This document shows positions 47,927 through 55,945 of a stretch of 64,000 nucleotides of DNA, piece after piece. Numbering within the stretch: position 1 is the stretch's first letter; the number at the start of each line of letters is the position of its first letter. Below the pieces are notes generated by a model. The model saw only the letters and a program-made list of their open reading frames with translations, was not told the DNA's origin and searched no databases. Source of the stretch: Rhizobium terricola (GTDB taxonomy: Bacteria > Pseudomonadota > Alphaproteobacteria > Rhizobiales > Rhizobiaceae); NCBI RefSeq assembly GCF_012927355.1, contig NZ_JABBGK010000007.1:62001-126000 (forward strand), written 5' to 3'. A program made the translations under genes and the position numbers.

Positions 47927-49369
47927 TTAGTGTGCCGTGCAAACCATGCAGGGATCAAAGGACCGGATCACATGCTGGAGGGCGGCCGACTTCGCACCGA
48001 GGCCGCCGGTGTCGAGGCCGGCCAAGGCGCTCTCGAGCGGCCCGGGAACACCGGCGACATCGCGCGGCGAGAAGTTCCAAGTGGTCGGGGCAATGATCTG
48101 ATAGCGCTCAATGCTGTCGGAACGGAGGCTCACCCAATGACCGAGCGCGCCGCGGGCGGCTTCCACGAGCCCGACACCCGTTGCCTCATGCGGCAGGGCG
48201 AAATGACTGCAGAACTCTTCCTTCAGCCGAAGCTGGCGGAGCCACCCCTGCATGCTGTGGACGAGGAAAGCAGTCTCGACCAACCGGGCGACGATCCGGG
48301 TTCGCACCGAGGTACCGCCGTCGCGGGCAATGAGGGCGAGGATCAGGGGATGCCGGGCAACCGCGAGCCGGGCGACCGCGCCGGTTTCCGCGGGATAACC
48401 GGCCAGCCGCGGGGCCTTGGCCCAGGAATAGGCCCCTTCCTTCTCCGCGGTCGGCACGGTCTCGGAATCCCACGGCCTGTCCCCGGTCTTCATGAACCAC
48501 GAATGCGCGACGTCCTCGGAGATACCTTCGACATCGAGAGGCGCTACCGTGCCGTCGGCTGACGCTACACCCGCGGGCATCAGCGATCCGTCCGCCGTGT
48601 GGTAGGCGCCGTAGGACAACAGCCTGCCCGGTCCCATGCCGAGCCGCGACAAGGCCAGATCGTCGGCGAGGCGCAGGAAGAAGCGGAAGTCGCCACCGGG
48701 TTCGCCCGCATAGGCGGCAAGCTCGTCCTCCGTCTCCATGGAAAAGACCTGCGCCAGCGGCACGCCGTAAAGCACCCTCTCGAGAAACACCTCGAACTCG
48801 CCGAGAAGGGTCGCCAACTGGACACGCTCGCCGACATCGATCGCCCGCGTGGTACCGCCGGGCTGGAAGGCCAGCGAATGCGGCCACTTGCCGGCGATGA
48901 CGCCCATGACCTCCAGCAGACGCTTTCGCATCGGCAGGAATTCGGCCGAGCCTCCGCCACTCACCGCCTTGAAGCGCTCGACGGCACTGCCAAACCACTG
49001 ACGCCCGGCATATTCGTCACGCGCGAAGTCCGGCATGAAGAACAGGTAGAAATGGGTCAGGTGATCGGCGATGTTTTCGGCCGCGTGCGCCAGGTTGGCG
49101 GCAAGATAGCCGTTCGGCGCGGCGCGGCCGCCCGCCAGGTCGCGCAGGGCAGCGGCAGCGGCAATCGACTGCGACACGGAACAGATGCCGCAGATGCGCG
49201 GTGCGACCACCAGGGCATCGAGGCCCGGTCGCCCGGCAAGCATCTGCTCGAAACCACGATAGAGCGTAGTGGTGACCTCGGCCTTGTTGATGACGCCGTC
49301 GCTGATGTCGAGGGTTACCTCGAGATCACCCTCGACGCGATTGAACGGCCCTGCGACGACGCGGCTCAT
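47927..49369 (-). CDS. hupV: HupV, regulatory (H2-sensing) hydrogenase large subunit
   Basis: This 480-residue large subunit has Cys60 and Cys63 in RICGICSVSQ and Cys474 and Cys477 in DPCMVCTAH. The protein ends exactly at this histidine, so there is no tail for a protease to remove, a hallmark of regulatory hydrogenases. With HupU it senses H2 in the cytoplasm and modulates the kinase HupT. It overlaps hupU by four bases and lies 249 bases upstream of the hupS start. Confidence 0.96.
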   Translation of the reverse strand: MSRVVAGPFNRVEGDLEVTLDISDGVINKAEVTTTLYRGFEQMLAGRPGLDALVVAPRICGICSVSQSIAAAAALRDLAGGRAAPNGYLAANLAHAAENIADHLTHFYLFFMPDFARDEYAGRQWFGSAVERFKAVSGGGSAEFLPMRKRLLEVMGVIAGKWPHSLAFQPGGTTRAIDVGERVQLATLLGEFEVFLERVLYGVPLAQVFSMETEDELAAYAGEPGGDFRFFLRLADDLALSRLGMGPGRLLSYGAYHTADGSLMPAGVASADGTVAPLDVEGISEDVAHSWFMKTGDRPWDSETVPTAEKEGAYSWAKAPRLAGYPAETGAVARLAVARHPLILALIARDGGTSVRTRIVARLVETAFLVHSMQGWLRQLRLKEEFCSHFALPHEATGVGLVEAARGALGHWVSLRSDSIERYQIIAPTTWNFSPRDVAGVPGPLESALAGLDTGGLGAKSAALQHVIRSFDPCMVCTAH

Positions 49370-50391
49370 TCGCCAGACTTCCCGTTGCGCCGGGGGTCGA
49401 GGATGACGCGATCAGAGGTGGCGTTTTCGCGCACACGGTCCGGTGTCGCCGATTTGGACAGGGCCGCAAGGGCGACGAACCAGGCTTTCGGCATGTCGAG
49501 GGGCAGGCCGACCGGGATGCCGCCGACCTTCGTCGTTTCGAGGAAGCCCGTCGCGGCCTCGAAGGCCGGCGAGGTGCAGGCGATGCAGGAAAAGCCGCCA
49601 TGGGTGCACGAGCCGCCGCCGTTCCAGCCGCGCTGGTTGCAGTCGCCGACCGCCTGCGTCGCCTTGCAGCCAAGATGCTCCATCATGCAACCGAGATCGG
49701 AGAACTTTTCGGCGCTCGCCTTGAATTCATAGTATTCGTTGCGCTCGCAGCCGTGATGGGCAAGCGTCTTGGCGTAGAATTTCGGCCGGCCGAGCCGGTC
49801 GAGATCGCGGTCGTCGAAATCGCCCATCTGCAAGGCGACGATCGTCTCCATGATCCAGCCGGGATGCGGCGCGCAGCCTGCCACGTTGATGACCGGCAGG
49901 CCGGACCGAGAGCGGAAATCGCTGCCGAGCGCCCCACCCGAAAGCGAGCCCTCATATTGCAGTCCGCAGGCATCGGTCGGGTCCGGAGCGGCGGCATGAA
50001 TGCCGCCATAGGATGCGCAGGTGCCGACCGCCAGACAATATTCGGCGTGGGGTGCCAGACGCTTCACCCATTCGAACATGGTGCGGTCGGTACCGGCGAG
50101 GCGGTTGAAGAGACCGGTGCCGTTTGGACCGCGCAGGATTGAGCCTTCGATGCAGAGAAAATCGAGTGGCGTGCGGCCCTCGGCCACAGCTTCAAGAATC
50201 TCGATTGCCTCGACGCCCGTCTCCTCACTCAGGGATGGGTGCCACAACAGGTCGATACCAAAGGCCTTCAGTTCACGCGCCCAGCCCTGGGCGCCATTGT
50301 CCAGCACGGACATGGTGCATCCGCCGCAACTGCCGGCTTGCAGCCAAAGCAAGCTCTTCGGTCGATCAACTGTGGTCTTGCCGGTGAACAT
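49366..50391 (-). CDS. hupU: HupU, regulatory hydrogenase small subunit
   Basis: This protein of about 341 residues begins near LWLQAGSCGGCTMSVLD (proximal cluster CxxC). It has no Tat signal and no C-terminal membrane helix, so it is soluble. Further cluster cysteines lie in VGTCASYGG, VAGCAPHPGW, HHGCERNEYY, GCMMEHLGCKA and FSCIACTSP. Unlike hupS it has GSCGGC, without the extra proximal cysteine. The ATG at 50391 (GAGG ten bases upstream) was chosen over 50409, which has no better site. Confidence 0.94.
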   Translation of the reverse strand: MFTGKTTVDRPKSLLWLQAGSCGGCTMSVLDNGAQGWARELKAFGIDLLWHPSLSEETGVEAIEILEAVAEGRTPLDFLCIEGSILRGPNGTGLFNRLAGTDRTMFEWVKRLAPHAEYCLAVGTCASYGGIHAAAPDPTDACGLQYEGSLSGGALGSDFRSRSGLPVINVAGCAPHPGWIMETIVALQMGDFDDRDLDRLGRPKFYAKTLAHHGCERNEYYEFKASAEKFSDLGCMMEHLGCKATQAVGDCNQRGWNGGGSCTHGGFSCIACTSPAFEAATGFLETTKVGGIPVGLPLDMPKAWFVALAALSKSATPDRVRENATSDRVILDPRRNGKSGE

Positions 50392-50623
50392 AGTTGGCGA
50401 ACCTCGCATCTCGGAGCGGGTCGGTCAACCAAGCGTTCGGACAACAGTCCGCCGCCTGACGGATGCCAGTGGCCGAGCGATCGTCATAGGGTCAGACATA
50501 TCAGCGCATTGAAGATGCCGGGACGCCCTCGGCTGGCATATTCAATATCCGGCTATTTTTCTGCTCGATGCGCAAGGTCGTCTGGAGCCGAAACCTGTGG
50601 ATCAAGCGGGCACCGTTCGATGC

Positions 50624-51697
50624 TCAGTCTTTTCCACCGCCGTCGCGTTCCCAATACCAGGCCACATACATCCGCTTCCGGTCATGTCCCCGCTGCTTGA
50701 GGAGGCGGCGAACCGTCCGCACATCCTCCTTCTCGCAGGCCACCCAGACAAAGGTCTCCTCGTCAATCGCGGTGATCGCATCCCGGATCGCGGCGACAAG
50801 TTTGCCGGACGAACCGGACGGATAACCATCGCGGTGAAGCCAGGTGACTGCGAGCTCACCCGCTGTCGGCAGCGGCTGTTCCTCCGCGGCATTCTTCACC
50901 TCGATTATCGCCTGCATCCGGGTACCCGGAGTGACCTCGGCAGCGATGCGGGCGATCGCGGGAAGCGCACTCTCGTCGCCGGCCAGCAGAATGGACGAGG
51001 CGACGGGGAGGTCCCCGCCACCCGGCCCCAAAAACGCTACCCTGTCGCCCGGCAGCGCGTCGCGAGCGAAGTCGGCGCCCGGGGTCGGGACGCTGGGCGC
51101 CCGATGCTGGAGGAAATCGACCCAGAGTTCACGACGTTCCGGATCGACGGCCCGGATCGTATAGACCCGTACCAGCAGTTCATCCTCGCCTTGCGGCCAA
51201 TCTACACGCCCGTCTTCGCGCAGGCCAGGCCAGACCGGTGTCCTGCCTTTCGGCGGTACAAGCAGGCGCACATGCATGTCGCCGCCGACAAAGGGCGCGA
51301 CATCGGCACAAGCGAACTTCACCCGACGCATGTGCGGCGTCACGTCTTCGGCGGACACCACCGTTGCCTCGTGGATGTTCGGCACGACCTTGATCCGTGA
51401 AGGATCGGACCAGGTCAGCTCGAACGGGTCATCGCCGGCGAAGTAGAAGAGGTGCTCGGCGATATTGTTGCGGCTCAGCTGCAGTGCCTCCTCGCTCGGG
51501 CCTGTCAATGCGATCAGCAACCGGTCGTCCTCGATGCGGATATCCGCGGTTCCCGTCTCGCTCGTCAGCTGGACGGCTCTCCCGTTTCGCCGGACATCGG
51601 AGTGCTCGACAAAATGCTCGCAGATCTCATCGAGCATGGCCGATGGGTTCATCGGCACGGCGGTACCCGTGAGCTTGAATTCCTGAACTCCGTTCAT
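50624..51697 (-). CDS. Siderophore-interacting FAD-binding protein with N-terminal DUF2218-like domain
   Basis: This 357-residue protein is probably a cytoplasmic ferric-siderophore reductase. The first 100 residues form a small domain resembling DUF2218 (LDEICEHFVEHSDVR, IRIEDDRLLIAL). From about residue 105 a ViuB/SIP-type flavin domain follows, with RRVKFACADVAPFVGGDMHVRLLVPP, VRVYTIRAV (flavin-binding), FLGPGGGDLPVASSILLAGDESALPA and a C-terminal FVWVACEKEDVRTVRR. It starts inside the stop of the ATPase gene (TGATG). It would release iron from imported siderophore by NAD(P)H-driven reduction. Confidence 0.87.
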   Translation of the reverse strand: MNGVQEFKLTGTAVPMNPSAMLDEICEHFVEHSDVRRNGRAVQLTSETGTADIRIEDDRLLIALTGPSEEALQLSRNNIAEHLFYFAGDDPFELTWSDPSRIKVVPNIHEATVVSAEDVTPHMRRVKFACADVAPFVGGDMHVRLLVPPKGRTPVWPGLREDGRVDWPQGEDELLVRVYTIRAVDPERRELWVDFLQHRAPSVPTPGADFARDALPGDRVAFLGPGGGDLPVASSILLAGDESALPAIARIAAEVTPGTRMQAIIEVKNAAEEQPLPTAGELAVTWLHRDGYPSGSSGKLVAAIRDAITAIDEETFVWVACEKEDVRTVRRLLKQRGHDRKRMYVAWYWERDGGGKD

Positions 51698-52545
51698 CAC
51701 CGCTCCTCTTTCCCGAGATTGTCCATTCGTGCCGGATAGTCCCGTTCCGCAATCATCCGGTGCCGGCCGATGGGCAACATGATCGGCTTTCCCGACGTCG
51801 GGTCGGCGATGATGCGGCTCTCCAGTCCGAAGACATCGCGCACGTTTTCTGCGGTCAGAATGTCCTCCGGTCTGCCGGAGGCATGCAGGCGTCCCTGCGC
51901 CATCGCAACCAGATGGTCGGCGTAACGTGCGGCAAGGTTCAGGTCGTGGAGGACCATGACGATGGTGGTTCCACGGGTGTGGTTCAGGTCGGTCAGAAGA
52001 TCGAGCACCTCGACCTGGTGGCTGATGTCGAGAAAGGTGGTCGGCTCGTCCAACAGCAGCAGATCCGTCTGCTGCGCCAAGGCCATGGCAATCCACACGC
52101 GCTGGCGCTGGCCGCCGGAAAGCTCGTCCACCGGCCGCTCGGCGAGATCAACCGTCCTCGTTGCCTCCAGGGCCGTAGCCACCGCCTCGTCGTCGCGCCG
52201 GGTCCAGCGCGAGAGCATTCCGTGATGCGGATGCCGTCCGCGGCTGACGAGGTCGACAACCGTGATGCCTTCGGGCGCAATCGGCGACTGCGGCAAGAGT
52301 CCGAGCGTCTGCGCCAGCTGCCGGGGCGGCGTGTGATGGATGGACCGGCCGTCGAGCAGGACGTTTCCCCGCTTCGGACGGAGGAGCCGTGACATCGCCC
52401 GCAGCAACGTGGACTTGCCGCAGGCATTGGCTCCGACAATCGCTGTGATCTTGCCGGGCGGAACTTCAAGGTCGAGCCCGTCGAGGACAAGGCTGTCAAC
52501 GTAACCGGCCGCGAGCTGGCTGACGGTCAGGGAATGCGCGCTCAT
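51697..52545 (-). CDS. Iron-siderophore ABC transporter ATPase, FecE/FepC type
   Basis: This 282-residue ATPase has Walker A VGANACGKSTLLRA, signature ELSGGQRQRVWIAMALAQ, Walker B LLLLDEPTTFLD and the H-loop HDLNLAARYAD, all as in FecE/FepC. The ATG at 52545 overlaps the permease stop by four bases (ATGA); an in-frame start at 52659 would overlap the permease gene. It energises import of ferric siderophore by the two permeases upstream. Confidence 0.93.
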   Translation of the reverse strand: MSAHSLTVSQLAAGYVDSLVLDGLDLEVPPGKITAIVGANACGKSTLLRAMSRLLRPKRGNVLLDGRSIHHTPPRQLAQTLGLLPQSPIAPEGITVVDLVSRGRHPHHGMLSRWTRRDDEAVATALEATRTVDLAERPVDELSGGQRQRVWIAMALAQQTDLLLLDEPTTFLDISHQVEVLDLLTDLNHTRGTTIVMVLHDLNLAARYADHLVAMAQGRLHASGRPEDILTAENVRDVFGLESRIIADPTSGKPIMLPIGRHRMIAERDYPARMDNLGKEER

Positions 52546-53582
52546 AGCGAAGCTCCGGTCCGGTTGACGCGAACGATCAGGTAAATCAGGTAGGGCGCCC
52601 CTAGAGCTCCCGTCACCACGCCGACCGGATAGCGGCCCGGCAACAGGAACTGCCCGCAATAGTCGCCGGCAAGGACAAGCAGTGCCCCGACCAGCGCCGA
52701 TGGGATCAGCAGCGAGCCGGAAGCACCGGTCAGGCGGGCGGCTATCGGCGCCGACAGAAAGGCCACGAAGGAGATCGGGCCGGTCACCGCCGTCGCCACC
52801 GCGATGAGGCCGACGGAGGAGATGGTGACAAGCATTCGGGTGCGTCCGACATCGGTGCCGAGTGCGGCGGCGGTGTCGTCACCGAGCCTCAGCGCCTCCA
52901 GATCGCGGGCACGAGCCAGCAGGAGGCCACCGAAAACCGCGAGAGCAGCGAGAAGCGGGGCCGATTGTTCGATCTGCGCACCGTTGACGCTGCCCGTCAG
53001 CCAGCGCATGGCGTCCTGCAGGTCCCAGGCCGGCGCCTGCGACAGCGTGTAGGCGATAAAGCTCTCCATCATTGCCGAGACGCCGATGCCGACGAGGATG
53101 AAACGCGTTCCCGCAACCCCATTCCTGAAGGACAGGCCATAGATCAACATGGCCACGCCGAGCCCTGCGCCCACCGCGAACACCGAGACGATCGGTCCGT
53201 CGAGCCCGAGAACGACGATGGCGAAGACCGCGGCGGCGCCCGCGCCGGAACTGATGCCGATGATGTCCGGGCTCGCGAGAGGATTGCGCAGCATGATCTG
53301 GAAGGCCGCGCCGCCGAGCCCGAAGCTCAGCCCGGCGAGGACCGACAGCATCGCTCTCGGAAGCCGCAGTTGGCCGACGGTGAAGGAGGCGCCCGACACA
53401 TTCTCGCCCTGCAGCACCCGGATGACATCGCGGAGCGGGGTGAAAGACTGGCCCAGCATCAGCGCCAAAAGAAAGACGGAGAGAAGCAACACGACGGCGA
53501 GAACGATCATCAGCATGCGCCGCCGCCGATTACGGCGTCGCCCGTCAATGACCCGGTCGATGGCGGGAACGGACCGGCTCAC
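52542..53582 (-). CDS. Iron-siderophore ABC permease, FecD/FepG type
   Basis: This 346-residue inner-membrane protein of the FecCD family has about ten hydrophobic segments. It carries motifs LRLPRAMLSVLAGLSFGLGGAAFQIM, RNPLASPDIIGISSGAGAA and a C-terminal VGVVTGALGAPYLIYLIVR. It overlaps the first permease by four bases. It is half of the pore for the ferric complex delivered by the periplasmic binding protein. Confidence 0.92.
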   Translation of the reverse strand: MSRSVPAIDRVIDGRRRNRRRRMLMIVLAVVLLLSVFLLALMLGQSFTPLRDVIRVLQGENVSGASFTVGQLRLPRAMLSVLAGLSFGLGGAAFQIMLRNPLASPDIIGISSGAGAAAVFAIVVLGLDGPIVSVFAVGAGLGVAMLIYGLSFRNGVAGTRFILVGIGVSAMMESFIAYTLSQAPAWDLQDAMRWLTGSVNGAQIEQSAPLLAALAVFGGLLLARARDLEALRLGDDTAAALGTDVGRTRMLVTISSVGLIAVATAVTGPISFVAFLSAPIAARLTGASGSLLIPSALVGALLVLAGDYCGQFLLPGRYPVGVVTGALGAPYLIYLIVRVNRTGASL

Positions 53583-54622
53583 AATTCACGAACCTGCTGG
53601 CGCCTGACGATCCAGATGAAGAAGGGCGCACCGACAAAGGCCGTGACGATCCCGACATCCAGTTCGCTCGGACGGGCGACGAGACGCCCCAAGACATCCG
53701 CGGAGAGCAGCAGGCACGCGCCGGTCAATGCGGAAAACGGAAGAAGCCAGCGGTGATCGACCCCGACCAGCAGGCGGCAGAGGTGCGGCACGACCAGCCC
53801 GACAAAACCGATCGGCCCGCAGATGGCCGTCGTTGCACCACACAGCAGGATCGCGCCCAGCGCGGCACTCGCCCGCGCCCAAGCGACGCGTTCACCCAGT
53901 CCGGCGGCCATCTCATCGCCGAGGGCGAGCGAGTTCAGCTTCCGTGCCGACAGCAGGCTGATCGCGAAGCCGGCGACAAGGAAAGGCAGCACGTGAACGA
54001 TGCGATCGAAGGTCGCGCCGCCCACACCCCCGATTTGCCAGGAGCGGACACCGCCGGCGATGTCGTTGCGCGAGAGGACCACGGCAATCACCAGCGAGGA
54101 AAACGCAATCGACGTGGCGGTACCGGCAAGCGCCAGCTTCAAGGGCGTTGCCCCACCACGGCCGAGCGAGCCGATCGTATAGACGAAGAGCGCGGCGACG
54201 GCGGCGCCGAGGATGGCGGTCCAGATGAAGGCCTGCGCCGAGGCAATGTGAAACCACGTGATCCCAACGACGATGGCAAGCGATGCGCCCATGTTGACGC
54301 CCAGGATGCCGGGGTCGGCGAGCGGATTGCGGGTGACCCCCTGCATGAGCGCTCCGGCCAATGCAAGGGCCGCCCCTGAAAGAAGAGCGAGCACCGTTCG
54401 CGGGATCCGGGCAGCGATCGCCGCCTGATCGATGCTTTCGACCCGACCACCAAGCGCCGCGACGATGTCGGGCCAGCCCACCGCGCGCGTCCCGACCGCC
54501 ACCGAAAGAACGCCGAACACCGCCAGCGCGACAACCACTCCGGCCAGCCAGAGCAGCCGTAGTTGCTGCGTCTTCTGGACGAAGCTCTTGCCTTCCGCCA
54601 ACATGTCGCCTGCCGCCGTCAT
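53579..54622 (-). CDS. Iron-siderophore ABC permease, FecC/FepD type
   Basis: This 347-residue permease of the FecCD family is also multi-spanning, with IPRTVLALLSGAALALAGALMQG, RNPLADPGILGVNMGASLA and GPIGFVGLVVPHLCRLLVG. ATG at 54622 overlaps the binding-protein stop by four bases; an ATG at 54604 is possible. It pairs with the FecD-type permease. Confidence 0.92.
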   Translation of the reverse strand: MTAAGDMLAEGKSFVQKTQQLRLLWLAGVVVALAVFGVLSVAVGTRAVGWPDIVAALGGRVESIDQAAIAARIPRTVLALLSGAALALAGALMQGVTRNPLADPGILGVNMGASLAIVVGITWFHIASAQAFIWTAILGAAVAALFVYTIGSLGRGGATPLKLALAGTATSIAFSSLVIAVVLSRNDIAGGVRSWQIGGVGGATFDRIVHVLPFLVAGFAISLLSARKLNSLALGDEMAAGLGERVAWARASAALGAILLCGATTAICGPIGFVGLVVPHLCRLLVGVDHRWLLPFSALTGACLLLSADVLGRLVARPSELDVGIVTAFVGAPFFIWIVRRQQVREL

Positions 54623-55617
54623 TCAGACTTCTTCGCAGCCCCGGCCAGCCGGTTGACATAGTCCTTGAGGACCCAGGATATCGACAGCGGGGTGGGATTT
54701 GCCGCCGTACCGACCGGATCACTGCCCAGCATGACGATCGCACCGTGTTCGACGGCAGGCATCCGGGAGACCAGCGGGTCGTTCTTCATCGCCTCCAGCA
54801 GGGCGTCGCTGCCATAGGTCACCACGATGTCCACGTCGCCGAACGTGTCGATCCGCTCGGCGCTGACGGAGCCGGAGAACTGGCCCGGCCGGGTGGCTTC
54901 CCTGACGCTCTTCGGCAGGCCCAGCCCGAGATCGGCAAAGAACTTTACCCGGCTATCATTGGCCGTGTAGAAGTTGACGATGCTGAGGTTCGTGGTGTCG
55001 AGATGGGTCACGAACATCGCCGTTTTGCCCTTAAGCTCAGGATGCCCGGCAACGGTACCGGCGATCTCGCCCTCGATGCGCTCAATCAGCGCCTCGCCCT
55101 CGGCGGCCAGACCCAGTCCGGCGCTGTTGAGGCGTATCATCTCGCGCCAGTCGGTGGCCCAGGCCGAGTCAGGATAGGCGACGACGGGGGCGATCTGGCT
55201 CAGCGTGTCGTAGTCGGCCTGCGTCAGGCCTGAATAGGCAGCGAGAATTACATCGGGCTGCGTCGCCGCAACCGCCTCGAAATCGATACCGTCGCCCTCA
55301 TCGAAAAGCGCGGGGCTCGGCGCACCGAGTTCCGCCAGTTTTTCAGCCACCCAGGGCAGCAGCCCATCACCATCATCATCGCCGAAATTGGCCGCGGCAA
55401 AGCCCACGGGCACGACGCCAAGCGCCAGCGGGACCTCGTGGTTTGCCCAGGCAACGGTTGCAACCCGTTCCGGCTTCTTAGTGATGGTCGTGGTGCCCAG
55501 CGCATGCCTGATCGTGATCGGGTAGATCGTGCTGTCGTCGGCGCGGGCGCCGGTGAAGGCAATCATCGACATCCAGATTGCGGCGCATGGCGCAAGAAAA
55601 CGAAAGAAGCGCGGCAT
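54619..55617 (-). CDS. Iron-siderophore ABC transporter periplasmic binding protein
   Basis: This 332-residue binding protein is of the FecB/FepB/FhuD class. It has an N-terminal signal peptide (FRFLAPCAAIWMSMIAFTGARA, residues 4-25, cleaved near ARA-DD), a beta strand TTTITKKPERVATV, then DVILAAYSGLTQADYDTLSQIAPVVAYPD and DVDIVVTYGSDALLE. It is the first gene of the minus-strand operon. A possible iron-responsive operator lies 28 bases upstream of its start. Confidence 0.92.
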   Translation of the reverse strand: MPRFFRFLAPCAAIWMSMIAFTGARADDSTIYPITIRHALGTTTITKKPERVATVAWANHEVPLALGVVPVGFAAANFGDDDGDGLLPWVAEKLAELGAPSPALFDEGDGIDFEAVAATQPDVILAAYSGLTQADYDTLSQIAPVVAYPDSAWATDWREMIRLNSAGLGLAAEGEALIERIEGEIAGTVAGHPELKGKTAMFVTHLDTTNLSIVNFYTANDSRVKFFADLGLGLPKSVREATRPGQFSGSVSAERIDTFGDVDIVVTYGSDALLEAMKNDPLVSRMPAVEHGAIVMLGSDPVGTAANPTPLSISWVLKDYVNRLAGAAKKSE

Positions 55618-55644
55618 TCGCCAATTCCCCAGGCGGCTTTAAGT

Positions 55645-55659
55645 TGACTTTTAGTTTCA
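55645..55659. promoter_or_regulatory. Possible iron-responsive operator (TGA-N9-TCA)
   Basis: TGA, nine bases, TCA occurs at 55645-55659, matching the RirA-type iron-responsive operator shape seen in rhizobia. It lies 28 bases before the siderophore binding-protein gene. The motif is short and can occur by chance. The gene-free stretch 55618-55945 (328 bases), shared with the divergent receptor gene, shows no other recognisable element beyond an AT-rich tract at 55720-55780 that may carry promoters. Confidence 0.35.
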
Positions 55660-55945
55660 GGTTCATCAGTCGAGGTCAAGCCTGATCCGGACGCCGGCGG
55701 AAGGGCGCGTGTAATTTCCGTAGATTCCTACAAAAACGAGAAAAGTTACAATACCGGATTAAATTGCTCAAGTTAAAAGCCCCATGGGGAAATCAGACGG
55801 ACCACGACGGCTGCGCCTTCGAGAGGGGATCTCGGTCTTGCGGCAGGGAACGCTCTCAACGTGATGCTCTCCAAGCCTGCCTTCCGAATGACCGGCGTCC
55901 TTGCCGACTGCCGGCATCAGCAACATCAATTTCTGGAACGTGATC

